From assembly GCA_018268085.1 (NCBI GenBank), contig JAFDXE010000001.1, forward strand, positions 150,845-214,844: DNA of 64,000 nt. The letters are read 5' to 3'. Source of the DNA: Bacteroidota bacterium (GTDB lineage Bacteria > Bacteroidota > Bacteroidia > Chitinophagales > Chitinophagaceae). Below are positions 44,137 through 53,488 of the stretch, piece after piece. Under the pieces are notes generated by a model, which searched no databases, was not told the DNA's origin, and saw only the letters and a program-made list of their open reading frames with translations. Position 1 is the stretch's first letter. The number at the start of each line of letters is the position of its first letter. The translations under genes and the position numbers were made by a program.

Positions 44137-46017
44137 TTATTTTTTTTCGATGTTAAGGAATGTAACGGGATTGATCCGGGCTATTTGATCAAAGTCATTT
44201 TTATCTAATCCTCCCATCATATCGGCCAGCATATTTTTATCGCTCTTGTGATTGCGTACTACAAAAAAGTCAGTCCCGTATAAAATTTTCCCCCGGAGTT
44301 TTTTATTGAGTAAAGATTGTTTGAGTAAGGGAAGTATTGCAGAATTGTCATGTAATATATAGCTGATATCAGCATACACATTTTTATGTTGTAACATCAT
44401 GCTGCTAATAATAGAATACCAGTCTGTATATTTCCAAAGTTGCTCCGTTTTACCCAGGGAGCGTTCACTAGTTGATTGCCCGTTTTTGATTTTGAAAATA
44501 AAATCGATACCGGAATCGGGCCTGGCTACCAATTGAGCACTATGGTTAAACCGGTCTTTTTCGAAATATCGGTTCCATTCGTCGCCTCCACCATAATGCC
44601 CGATACAGATTTTCAGATCATTTAACCAGGTAACTACATCTGCCGCCGCATTTTCTGTTGCCGGTCTGAATCCAAATATTTCTTTCAATGAAAGTTTTGT
44701 GGAATCATCTGCTTCCCTGTAAGCGATTTCTACCGCTTTAATAAAAAATTCTTTTTTAAGCAGGCATAAGAAATTCATTGGATGCGTAAAGTTTGCTGAA
44801 AATTCATCATTCCCCGATTGAGGCAGTAATAACTTTGTAAAATCCGTTGGCGTTTCGGTTCCTTGTTCAACGGGTTGTATTAACTCCTCAAAAATCGGAT
44901 GATAATCCCAGCTTCTTTCTTTCTTCCCTCTAAAATACATTGGCCCGCGAACACAATGTGTAAGGATCGGCAGTCCTTCCTGTTCGGCGTATTTCCATAG
45001 TGGTAATAACAGCGGATGAAACGGATAATAGCCGAGCGCAGGATATATTTTAAAACCATAGAATTTTGCCACACCAATTTCTTTTCCATCCTTTCCTTTT
45101 ACAATATGACCTTCGATGTAATCTTTAATAAAACAATTTTCAAGAACAACTTTTCCATCGAGCACAGAATAATTAAAATAGGCCGTTCCTTCATTTGCTA
45201 TCCGCCGTGGATCTACAAAAACAAAAGGATAAATATTTTGATTTTCAGCAGCAATTGCTGCCAATTCTTCCATCTGCTGTTTATAAGAAATGGCAGGCTG
45301 CCCCGCATCCATAAATTCCATATCCATGGGAAGAATAACAAAACGAGTGCCGTCAGGATATTGCCCTTCCAGATCCTTTAGTGTACTGAGCTGCTTTGTA
45401 TGAAAAGCAAAACGACCGATGGTAAGATAGCGCTCATATAATTCTTTTGTTTTTTTCCCAGGCAATTTCTTCAATACGGAAACTGTAAGCCTGGCAAAAG
45501 ACATAAGCAGGTTTCGCCCGGATTTATAAAACAATATAACAATGGTAAGAATGAATACCTGCATCCAGGTTTCCTTTTTGTTGATCAACAAGTGAAAATT
45601 AACCAGCAGGTTGTGTAAATCTATAATTCGCAGCCAGAGTTTGTTCGGATGTTCAGGTACAGAAAATATCCAATGACAAAGTATATCCAATGATTGTATA
45701 GTGAAGAAAATACCTGCGATATGATACAGGTAAAAGAGCACAACTGATTTCTTAAATTTCCTGTCGCTTTCCAGCTTCTTCCTGGCTTTCAAATTACCGG
45801 CACCATTGAATCTTTCTTTATCGGACTTCCTATAGTAACGCCTGAAAAACCAAAATATCCATTTAAAATTTACCAGGTAATACAATGGCCATTGCAGAGT
45901 GGATTTAGCGAGCAATGGAGCTACATGATCTCCGGTAAAAATATGCGTATGGCAATTTATAATCGGCGCATCTGATGTTGCACTCAAAGACTGATGTATG
46001 CTTTCATCCTGTGCCAT
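44137..46017 (-). CDS. Amidohydrolase with inserted transmembrane segment
   Basis: In this 626-residue protein a metal-dependent amidohydrolase (amidohydrolase_2-like TIM barrel) starts with INCHTHIF (HxH, about residues 20-27). The barrel is then interrupted by about 160 residues with two or three TM helices (about 90-180). It resumes with FVILPMDMEF, FYGFKIYPALGYYP, LPILTHCVRG (metal His), KICIGHYGGGDEW (metal His) and GKILYGTDFFV (metal Asp). All expected metal ligands can be seen, so it should be active, anchored on the inner face of the membrane. It is first in the operon, with a promoter 25 nt upstream. Confidence 0.82.
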   Translation of the reverse strand: MAQDESIHQSLSATSDAPIINCHTHIFTGDHVAPLLAKSTLQWPLYYLVNFKWIFWFFRRYYRKSDKERFNGAGNLKARKKLESDRKFKKSVVLFYLYHIAGIFFTIQSLDILCHWIFSVPEHPNKLWLRIIDLHNLLVNFHLLINKKETWMQVFILTIVILFYKSGRNLLMSFARLTVSVLKKLPGKKTKELYERYLTIGRFAFHTKQLSTLKDLEGQYPDGTRFVILPMDMEFMDAGQPAISYKQQMEELAAIAAENQNIYPFVFVDPRRIANEGTAYFNYSVLDGKVVLENCFIKDYIEGHIVKGKDGKEIGVAKFYGFKIYPALGYYPFHPLLLPLWKYAEQEGLPILTHCVRGPMYFRGKKERSWDYHPIFEELIQPVEQGTETPTDFTKLLLPQSGNDEFSANFTHPMNFLCLLKKEFFIKAVEIAYREADDSTKLSLKEIFGFRPATENAAADVVTWLNDLKICIGHYGGGDEWNRYFEKDRFNHSAQLVARPDSGIDFIFKIKNGQSTSERSLGKTEQLWKYTDWYSIISSMMLQHKNVYADISYILHDNSAILPLLKQSLLNKKLRGKILYGTDFFVVRNHKSDKNMLADMMGGLDKNDFDQIARINPVTFLNIEKK

Positions 46018-46041
46018 TAAAAATATTTCATTGTTATATAG

Positions 46042-46073
46042 GAAAGGTAAGTGTAACCTGGTTACTTTTCAAA
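46042..46073 (-). promoter_or_regulatory. Promoter with embedded palindrome for the hydrolase operon
   Basis: On the minus strand TTTG (46073-46070) is followed after exactly 20 nt by TACCTTTC (46049-46042), a near match to the Bacteroidota -33/-7 pattern TTTG-N19-21-TAnnTTTG. The ATG is 24 nt further on. The spacer holds gtaacc-t-ggttac (46053-46065), a 13-bp inverted repeat placed where a repressor or activator could bind. Confidence 0.62.
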
Positions 46074-46376
46074 GGTGTTTTAACGGTTTTTTTTAGATGA
46101 TTTCATGGTGTTTTTCTCATTTGGTTTTTCCCAGGTATCGTTTTGAAACAATTAATCTTATTCAATTTGCTCTGCTGACAGGTTAGCTTCCTGCTAAAAA
46201 AGGTTCTGTACTGACATCTCCCGACACCTCCAGGTACAAAACTATGCTGCTGTTCTCCAACGATGCCTATTAACGTTTCCTTGTTAACTTTTCCCACCCT
46301 TTTTGCGTCTGTAATAATAAAAGGAATTACATACGAAGAACAATTGTATTTACGTTCTATAATTTCAGACGTTATG

Positions 46377-46688
46377 ATTAACAGGAATAAACTATATAAA
46401 AACAACGGCAAGCAACAGGTTAACGAAGCGTCGTTTAACAGCATGTCGCAGGAGAAACAACCTGCCTCCCCCCCATCCGACCATCACCGCCAGTTACAGG
46501 CAATATGTGCCAAACAGGCATCCATGCAACAGCAGGCTACTATGTTAAAATCGGTTATTGACGATTCCACGACAGAAAAAAATGAAAAAGAACTCGCCTG
46601 GATGAATAGCATGTATTTACATATCATTACCATACTTCCTCAAATTGAGCATACAAAAAAAATGTTGCAGGAAAAGCTGATGAAGTAG
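46377..46688 (+). CDS. Small Gln-rich hypothetical protein
   Basis: The family is not recognised. The ATG at 46377 gives 103 residues; an upstream in-frame ATG at 46263 would add 38 residues that overlap the opposite-strand promoter region and look non-coding. The sequence is Gln/Lys/Met-rich and helical (QLQAICAKQASMQQQATMLK, then HTKKMLQEKLMK), suggesting a coiled coil. No signal or TM segment is present. It is divergent from the hydrolase operon. Confidence 0.45.
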   Translation: MNRNKLYKNNGKQQVNEASFNSMSQEKQPASPPSDHHRQLQAICAKQASMQQQATMLKSVIDDSTTEKNEKELAWMNSMYLHIITILPQIEHTKKMLQEKLMK

Positions 46689-46719
46689 ATGATGGGGGCT
46701 TTGCTATTTTTTAACTACA

Positions 46720-46978
46720 TAATTTTGCCACTAAGTCACTAAAGCAGAAAGTACCACTAAGTTCATTTGAAACGGATTCTAACTTTCTTATTCCTTATTT
46801 AATATTTCTTATTTTTTTTCATGTTAACCACAGAGGGCACGAAGTTTTGTCACAAAGTTGCACAGATGTTTTGCCACTAAGCCGCTAAAACACAAAGAAT
46901 CATAAAGAAGGTTCAGTTCCAATTTGAAATACTTTTGACTTTAAACTTTTGACTTTAAACTTTTACTTTTTACTTTTC
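46720..46978. repeat. Degenerate ccactaag blocks and a heptamer array
   Basis: Several copies of ccactaag/cactaaag/cacaaag occur at 46728-46763 and 46830-46900. At 46932-46978 the spacer reads in 7-bp steps ttttgac, tttaaac, ttttgac, tttaaac, ttttact, ttttact. This heptamer type resembles the arrays in the polysaccharide locus. No gene covers the region. Confidence 0.7.
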
Positions 46979-46988
46979 CCTTTACCCT

Positions 46989-48086
46989 TCAACTTCCCCC
47001 AAACCTTTCAAACGACTGCCAGTACTTATCTTTATAAATATGGTAATCTATTTTAAATGAACCGGCATATTTTTTTTGTATTTCATATATAACCTTTGAT
47101 GGCTTTCTGAATTCGCTGCAGGCAAAATATATTTCACGAAGGTTATCGGCAGTTTGCCGGCCAACATTCAGGTAACCTTCGTAGTCTTTTAGTTGAAACA
47201 TAATATCATCTTCTATCTTCTCAAGGTAGCCGGAACTCTCATCATCCGGTATACCCCGGTTGCCTTCGGCATGATAACCTATGCCAACTGCAAGTATCCA
47301 TGGATGTGAGGATTTGCAATCCCACTGCATCAGGTCTTCATTGATCATTGCAAACAACGGATCGCCATTTTCAAGTTCTGCCTCCAGTAATGCATAATGA
47401 TCATCATCTGTATTATGCCTTGTTCCCTTATATTTTTCAACAAATTCAGTTTGCCGCCATAAAAGGTATTCTTTCAATTTCGAAACAGGTATCAGTTCCG
47501 CATCTGTTTCTGATTTTCCCAATACCTGGAGATTATCAATGTTCATGATGAAATCAAGTTCACCCAGGTAATTATCAAGGAAAAGATACACCCCGTTGGC
47601 AATGGTATCCCTGTTTTCATCTGTTACTGCTTCATCATACACAATGCAGATGTCAATCTGATCAGGATAACCCGGTGTTTCGTTTGCAAAAAAATGAAGA
47701 TTTTCAAAACTGAATGTATAGCCCCCAATGCTCACCGTTACATCAGTCATATCCTGGGCCGGTTTTAGTGTAGTAAATTTCCAGCCTTTCAGCTTAGGGG
47801 CAACGGCAAGCAATTCTTCAACAAAAATGATATTCTTAATATTGCCATCAACTGTAAAAGTGAGTTCAACTGTTTGGTCGTCGTGCATACCGGCCAGGTA
47901 AAAAATACCTTCCTTAACCTGGTCGAGCTTTTCAGAAAGTTTGTCAAAAAAATCTTCATGAATATTGTCTCCTTCCAGTATGACCTTAAAAAAAGCAGAT
48001 TTATTCTTTTTAAACCAGTTCCAGAATTCCTTATAAGAATCGATAATATTACTGTTGAAAGTTGCCTGCTGTTGCGGTTTACTCAT
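46989..48086 (-). CDS. DUF695-like protein
   Basis: This 365-residue soluble protein has a C-terminal half (about 215-360) that fits DUF695: DDDHYALLEAELENGDPLFA, a central WILAVGIGYHAEGNRGIPDDE, and GRQTADNLREIYFACSEFRK followed by FKIDYHIYKDKYWQSFERFG. The N-terminal half (about 15-200) is a separate domain with FWNWFKKNKSAFFKVI. Family function is not established. It is a single gene whose 3' end abuts the heptamer array. Confidence 0.75.
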   Translation of the reverse strand: MSKPQQQATFNSNIIDSYKEFWNWFKKNKSAFFKVILEGDNIHEDFFDKLSEKLDQVKEGIFYLAGMHDDQTVELTFTVDGNIKNIIFVEELLAVAPKLKGWKFTTLKPAQDMTDVTVSIGGYTFSFENLHFFANETPGYPDQIDICIVYDEAVTDENRDTIANGVYLFLDNYLGELDFIMNIDNLQVLGKSETDAELIPVSKLKEYLLWRQTEFVEKYKGTRHNTDDDHYALLEAELENGDPLFAMINEDLMQWDCKSSHPWILAVGIGYHAEGNRGIPDDESSGYLEKIEDDIMFQLKDYEGYLNVGRQTADNLREIYFACSEFRKPSKVIYEIQKKYAGSFKIDYHIYKDKYWQSFERFGGS

Positions 48087-48330
48087 CGGGGAAATAAATT
48101 GCTTTTGTTTCGTTCCTTGAGATTGTTATTACAATTTAACGAATATTGAATTTATTTCCGGCAATTTATTTTAGAAAAAACAACCGTAATGTATTGGATA
48201 TTCGTGTTTGAAAATTAAACAGAAGTATTTTTGCTGTTGCACAGCATTCATTGTAAAAAAGTGAATCCTTCCTTCAACCCAATTCCTTCACTGGTAATTT
48301 ATCTATCTTTATACAATAAACTATCAATAC

Positions 48331-48732
48331 ATGAACAGGCAAATACTCCTGGCTATTCTCCTTGTGCTTACCATAAGCGCCACTGCACAAACAAAAAAAC
48401 ATTCCGATAAAGACTACGCCAAAAAACCTTACTGGATACAAATGATGGACATTGAAGGCGTGAATTATAAAGAAGTACTGAAAGCTTATACAATTTACTG
48501 GAAACATCATTCCCTGCCGGAAGAAGAAGCAGACCGTTACATTGGCAAAGGAAACCAGGCTAAAGAAAAACTTTCCAAAAAAGAATTGAAAGAAAGAAGA
48601 GAAGGAGAAATCATGCGCTTCCAGATAAAAAAATTTGAACATTGGAAAATAAAGAACGAATCATTTGTGAAAGAGAACGGAAATGTAATGACCGCAAATG
48701 AACGCCTCAAACTTATTCAGCAAAACCAATAA
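48331..48732 (+). CDS. Small secreted hypothetical protein
   Basis: This 133-residue protein has a signal peptide (cleavage after TISATAQ, about 20). The mature part is highly charged and helical, containing PYWIQMMDIEGVNYKEVLKA, YWKHHSLPEEEADRYIGKG and KELKERREGEIMRFQIKKFE. The family is not recognised. It ends 6 nt before the large BNR/PKD protein gene, so it is probably co-transcribed and may be a partner of that surface protein. tatcttta at 48304-48311 may be a -7 element. Confidence 0.7.
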   Translation: MNRQILLAILLVLTISATAQTKKHSDKDYAKKPYWIQMMDIEGVNYKEVLKAYTIYWKHHSLPEEEADRYIGKGNQAKEKLSKKELKERREGEIMRFQIKKFEHWKIKNESFVKENGNVMTANERLKLIQQNQ

Positions 48733-48738
48733 CCCGCT

Positions 48739-51700
48739 ATGAAGAAATTATATACTACCTGCATATTATTTTTACTGATTAATTCTTTCTCATTTGCACA
48801 AAGCTGGAAACAAACAGGGCCTGTGAATTTCCCGGTAAATGTAAGCGGGCAAATCAACGGCATCGGCCGGGTTACGCAACTTAAATTTCACCCCACACTC
48901 GCTAATAAGATGTATGTTACAAGTGCCAGCGGCGGATTATATGGCAGTAGTGATAACGGTAACACGTGGACAATGATGGGAACAGACAGACTTCCTGCGG
49001 CTGCCTGTGCTTCCGTGTGCATCGATTATACCGACGACAATATCCTCTATCTCAGCACCGGCGATCCGAATTATTACGGCACAGACTATGGTATTTATAA
49101 AACGGTAAATGCCGGAACCACCTGGACACTCGCAAATAACAATATTGGTAACCGCATGGCTGTAGAAATGTTGATGGATCCTGCAGACCACAATACAATT
49201 ATTGCTGCTACAAATGATGGGATATGGAGCACTACCAATGGCGGCACTTCCTGGACAAATGTAAAATCGGGCGGTGCTTTCCGCGATATGAAACGACGCC
49301 CGGCAACAAATACATTATATGCGGTTACAGAGAGTGAATGCTGGATCAGCAACAACTATGGCGTTTCATGGACGCAGGTTACCAACGGTGTAAACATCCC
49401 TTCCGGAACCGATGGATTACGGTTAGGGGTAAGCGCTGCTGATAACAATGTGGTATATATCGTTGCCAACGGGAACAACGGCGTATTGTTCAAATCTGTA
49501 AATGCAGGAATATCATTCACACAGGTGTACAGCAGCAGTACTCAATGTATTGTTTGCTATGATGAAGATCCCGGAAGTGGCACACAGGGAAACTATAATC
49601 TCGGCATGTGTGCGGATCCGTTTGATGCCAGTCATGTGTATGTAGTTGGGCATTGTTTATGGGAAAGCAACGACGGCGGAAATACATTCCAGCAAAAAAC
49701 GGAATGGTATGATGAACTGCATACAGATCATCACCAGGTGGAAGTAGATCCTTATGATGCAAATCAATTGTGGAATATTAATGATGGTGGTGTGTGGCGC
49801 AGGCAGGGCACGAATGATAGTTTATGGGATCCTAAAAGCGACGGTGTGGGTGCAACCGAAATTTACCACGCCGGGCAGGCAACTAGAAATAAGAAACTAC
49901 TGAGCATCGGCACGCAGGATAACGGTGAACTGTTTTATGACGGCACCTGGAAAACAAACCGCGGTGGTGACTGGGGAAGCAGGGTGTATTTCGATTATTC
50001 TGCAGGCAATACCATTTATTATCTTTCCGAAGGTGAAAGAAGAACGTTTACTCCTTATGGAGGATCATCAAACTATAACTCGCCTTTTACGCCTACGAAT
50101 GATTCACGCATCGCATTCCATCAAAATCTCCCGGATATTGCCTTATTATCAGAGAACGCCGTATGGATGACACGTAACCTTACAGATGGAACACCTTCCT
50201 GGACCAATATTTTTTCTACCACAAACGATACCAGGGACCTCTGCATATCGACGGCAGATTCAACCATCGCTTTTGTAATTTCAGATAACAACAGGTTTAC
50301 ACGCATTCAAAACCTCTTAACAACACCCGTAATTACCAACCTTAATACACCCGCTTCCACCTCCATACGGGGATCTGTAGCCGCAGTTAAGGGAAATGTA
50401 AATGTGGTGTACATCAGTTGCAACAACAGGGTGTATCGCTCAGCCGACCAGGGAAATACCTGGACGAATATTACGTATAACCTGCCTGCCACCAATATTC
50501 TTAAAATTTACCATGACGATTTCAGCAATGATGAAACTGTATATGTATGTACGGGCAACAAAGTGTATAGTAAGAATAATGCAGCTACAACGTGGACAGA
50601 TATCAGTTACAATCTACCTTCGATAGCCAATGTTACGGATTTCATGATGTACAATAAAGGCGATATTACCAGTAAACTACTGGTAAGCTACTATGGCCGT
50701 GGCGTGTGGGAATTAGCTTTGCATCCCAATTATCCGCCTGTAGCAGATTTTACCAATGATAAAACCTATGTTTGCCCGGGGCAATCGGTACAATTTACTG
50801 ACCTCAGTGAAGGGGACAATCTCATCTATAACTGGAATTTCCAGGGAGGAACGCCGGCAACTTCTGCCGCACAAAATCCATCGGTAACTTATAATACGGC
50901 CGGAATTTACAGTGTAAGCCTTACCGTGAGCAATAGTAATGGAAACAATATTAAAACGATCAATGCCTATATACTTGTTGGAACCGGAAGTCCGGAAATT
51001 GTTGCCGAAGGCTTCCAGTATGCCAGCTATCCGCCTGCAAACTGGCGTTTGATGGATGGAGGCAATGATGGGGTGAACTGGTTTAAAAATAACGCAGCCG
51101 GTGGTTTCGGTAACAGCAGCACTTCATCTTCGTTCGATAATTACAATAACGACACACAGGGAAACAAAGACCGTTTACTGCTGCCGGTTATGGATCTCAC
51201 ATCCTTTTCATCAGCAACGCTGACCTTTGATGTGGCTTATGCACCTTACAGCACAACAGATTACCTGGATAGTTTGCTGGTGGCTGTATCAACCGATTGC
51301 GGCAGTACTTATACTTACCTCTACACAAAATATGGCAGCACGCTCGCCACAGCGCCTGCAAATACCGGCGGAACATTTGTACCAACCGCCACTCAATGGC
51401 GAACAGAAACGATTAATCTGAATAATTTCATATCGTCGTCGAATTTACTGATTGCATTTGAAAATCGTGGCCATTATGGTCAGCAGGTATTTATCGACAA
51501 TGTAAACCTTCGCCTGAACCCGTTCACCGCATTTACGGCTAACAATACAACGATTTGTGCAGGATCAAGCGTGAATTTTACGGATCAGAGTTCCGGTTTG
51601 GTGAATAGCTGGAACTGGACTTTCGCCGGAGGCACACCAGCAACTTCCACGGAACAAAATCCTATAGTAACATTTGGCAGTGCCGGTGTGTACAATGTTA

Positions 51701-52242
51701 CATTATCTACCGGTAATGCAACCGGGGGCAGCCAGCAACTTATAAAATCCGGGTATATAACGGTAACGGCTAACCCGGTTCCGCTGATTACTGCAACCGA
51801 CAGGATACTCACCTGCAACCTTGCAGCAACGGCGTACCAGTGGTACTTAAACGGAAATATCATTTCAGGTGCAACGCAACAAACCTATAACGCGGCAGAT
51901 GACGGTAATTATACAGTGATGGTTACAGACGCAAATGGTTGTACCGGTGTATCAGCGGCGATTGCCATTCCTGTTGTAGTTCCGGCAAACGGCGTTCCAG
52001 GCATACAAGTTTATCCTGTTCCATCATCGGGAATGGTGTACATAAGTTCGGGAGACATAACCGGTGCAGCAAAGATGAGGTTATACAATGCAGCAGGACA
52101 ACTCGTAATGGAAAAAACATTTAGTGATATGACCACCAGGAATGAAATAAATATTGCAGGATTAGCGGCTGGTGTGTATGAACTAAAACTCATCACAGAA
52201 AAAGGAACGTATGTAAAGAAGATACAGCGTAACCAGAATTGA
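48739..52242 (+). CDS. BNR/sortilin-like propeller, PKD and T9SS surface protein
   Basis: This 1167-residue protein has a signal peptide (after SFAQ, about 21). Residues 30-665 hold repeated BNR/Asp-box motifs (SSDNGNTW, KTVNAGTTW, STTNGGTSW, ESNDGGNTF, RSADQGNTW), indicating VPS10/sortilinase-type propellers. A PKD domain (about 670-755: VCPGQSVQFTD) is followed by a cleaved-adhesin/MAM-like beta-sandwich (about 757-925). A second PKD (about 930-1010) and an Ig-like segment (AYQWYLNGNIISGATQQTYN) precede a type A T9SS sorting domain (IQVYPVPSSG to VKKIQRNQN). It is probably a cell-surface or secreted glycan- or protein-binding factor. Confidence 0.88.
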   Translation: MKKLYTTCILFLLINSFSFAQSWKQTGPVNFPVNVSGQINGIGRVTQLKFHPTLANKMYVTSASGGLYGSSDNGNTWTMMGTDRLPAAACASVCIDYTDDNILYLSTGDPNYYGTDYGIYKTVNAGTTWTLANNNIGNRMAVEMLMDPADHNTIIAATNDGIWSTTNGGTSWTNVKSGGAFRDMKRRPATNTLYAVTESECWISNNYGVSWTQVTNGVNIPSGTDGLRLGVSAADNNVVYIVANGNNGVLFKSVNAGISFTQVYSSSTQCIVCYDEDPGSGTQGNYNLGMCADPFDASHVYVVGHCLWESNDGGNTFQQKTEWYDELHTDHHQVEVDPYDANQLWNINDGGVWRRQGTNDSLWDPKSDGVGATEIYHAGQATRNKKLLSIGTQDNGELFYDGTWKTNRGGDWGSRVYFDYSAGNTIYYLSEGERRTFTPYGGSSNYNSPFTPTNDSRIAFHQNLPDIALLSENAVWMTRNLTDGTPSWTNIFSTTNDTRDLCISTADSTIAFVISDNNRFTRIQNLLTTPVITNLNTPASTSIRGSVAAVKGNVNVVYISCNNRVYRSADQGNTWTNITYNLPATNILKIYHDDFSNDETVYVCTGNKVYSKNNAATTWTDISYNLPSIANVTDFMMYNKGDITSKLLVSYYGRGVWELALHPNYPPVADFTNDKTYVCPGQSVQFTDLSEGDNLIYNWNFQGGTPATSAAQNPSVTYNTAGIYSVSLTVSNSNGNNIKTINAYILVGTGSPEIVAEGFQYASYPPANWRLMDGGNDGVNWFKNNAAGGFGNSSTSSSFDNYNNDTQGNKDRLLLPVMDLTSFSSATLTFDVAYAPYSTTDYLDSLLVAVSTDCGSTYTYLYTKYGSTLATAPANTGGTFVPTATQWRTETINLNNFISSSNLLIAFENRGHYGQQVFIDNVNLRLNPFTAFTANNTTICAGSSVNFTDQSSGLVNSWNWTFAGGTPATSTEQNPIVTFGSAGVYNVTLSTGNATGGSQQLIKSGYITVTANPVPLITATDRILTCNLAATAYQWYLNGNIISGATQQTYNAADDGNYTVMVTDANGCTGVSAAIAIPVVVPANGVPGIQVYPVPSSGMVYISSGDITGAAKMRLYNAAGQLVMEKTFSDMTTRNEINIAGLAAGVYELKLITEKGTYVKKIQRNQN

Positions 52243-52348
52243 TGAGTGTAACGAAACGCGCTCGTTTGGTTTCAGGCAAATTCTGTACAATAATTTTAAA
52301 TTGATTGAGAATCATAAGAAGGAATTATAGTATTTAAACACGTCGTAC

Positions 52349-53017
52349 ATGTACAACTTCACCTACTTTAAAGAAAAAGATCAGCAGGTAATATTGGATT
52401 TACTGAAAGAGTATCCTTTTGCATTTTTAACCGGAAGTACACTGGCGGGTGAACAGGTAGCCACACAGATACCAGTGTTGTATGAAGAAAGAAATGGCGA
52501 ATTGTTTTTGCAGGGGCATATCATGCGTAAGACCGATCATCATAAAGCTTTTTTAGAAAATCCGAATGCGTTGCTTGTATTTACCGGCCCGGGTGCGTAT
52601 GTAAGTGCTTCCTGGTATAGCAATCCGCAAATGGGATCTACCTGGAATTATATGAGTGTACACGTGAATGGTAAAATGAAATTCATGACCGATGAAGAAC
52701 TGGAGCAATTCATGCGAAAATTTACGCTGCATTTTGAAGGCGGGAACACGGCCTCTGAAACGATCTACGACAATCTACCGGAAACCTATGTACATAAAAT
52801 GATGCAGGCAATCGTAGGTTTTGAAATAAAAGCAGATAACATACAAAACGTTTTTAAGTTAAGCCAGAACAGGGACGAAAAAAGTTACCTCAATATCATC
52901 TCGAAACTTGAACAACAGGGAGGCGCTGCAGCCTTGGTGGCAATGGAAATGAAAAAAAGAAAAGAAACATTATTTCCGCCGGGCGTTGAATGGGATGAGT
53001 CAACATTTGATTCTTAA
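52349..53017 (+). CDS. PaiB-like FMN-binding regulator
   Basis: This 222-residue protein matches the PaiB/FMN-binding split-barrel family: YPFAFLTGST, ATQIPVLYEERNGELFLQGH, RKTDHHKAFLENPNALLVFTG, PGAYVSASWY and WNYMSVHVNGKMKF. PaiB proteins are called negative regulators of sporulation or protease genes in Bacillus; in Bacteroidota the role is more likely FMN-dependent or detoxification-related. Upstream, TTTG (52265-52268) and taatttta (52291-52298) form a weak promoter with a slightly long 22-nt spacer. Confidence 0.85.
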   Translation: MYNFTYFKEKDQQVILDLLKEYPFAFLTGSTLAGEQVATQIPVLYEERNGELFLQGHIMRKTDHHKAFLENPNALLVFTGPGAYVSASWYSNPQMGSTWNYMSVHVNGKMKFMTDEELEQFMRKFTLHFEGGNTASETIYDNLPETYVHKMMQAIVGFEIKADNIQNVFKLSQNRDEKSYLNIISKLEQQGGAAALVAMEMKKRKETLFPPGVEWDESTFDS

Positions 53018-53095
53018 TTTCAGCACACACAAATTCTGGTAGCAGGGTAAGCCCCACTCCTCACCCGAAAAATAAAAATAATTTTCCGGTTTAAT

Positions 53096-53142
53096 TTTGC
53101 GAAACCAAATAGTTGCACATATATTTGCAACCGAATGGTTTC
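53096..53142 (+). promoter_or_regulatory. Promoter with 42-bp dyad operator for the ArsR operon
   Basis: TTTG (53096-53099), exactly 20 nt, then tatatttg (53120-53127) matches the Bacteroidota consensus TTTG-N20-TAnnTTTG. Over it lies a dyad centred at 53121.5: gaaacca (53101-53107) with tggtttc (53136-53142), and gttgca (53112-53117) with tgcaac (53126-53131). The ArsR-type gene starts at 53162. The overlap implies autorepression. Confidence 0.8.
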
Positions 53143-53161
53143 TTAATTAGATTTTAATAAA

Positions 53162-53488
53162 ATGAGAAGAGATATTTTCCAGGCCATAGCCGATCCAACC
53201 CGCAGGGCGATCATTGCATTGATAGCGTTTCAGGCGATGACACCGAATGCCATCGCTGAGAATTTTCATACCACACGGCAGGCAATATCGAAACATCTAC
53301 GCATACTCACCGAATGCGAATTGGTAACACAGGAGTACCAGGGTAGAGAAATTTATTACAGCTTACAAGTTGAAAAAATGAAAGAGATCGATACATGGAT
53401 CAGCCAATACCGCACATTATGGCAAAAACGATTTAACCAACTTGATAAAGTATTATTAACGATGAAAAATCAAAAAAATGAAAAATAA
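53162..53488 (+). CDS. ArsR-family transcriptional regulator
   Basis: This 108-residue winged-helix protein has [20 protein letters not shown] at the N-terminus, then [21 protein letters not shown] as the HTH, then [15 protein letters not shown] as the wing. It lacks the CxC/metal motifs of arsenic sensors and belongs to the SRPBCC-linked ArsR group. It overlaps the next gene by 11 nt and probably represses its own operon through the palindrome just upstream. Confidence 0.9.
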   Translation: MRRDIFQAIADPTRRAIIALIAFQAMTPNAIAENFHTTRQAISKHLRILTECELVTQEYQGREIYYSLQVEKMKEIDTWISQYRTLWQKRFNQLDKVLLTMKNQKNEK

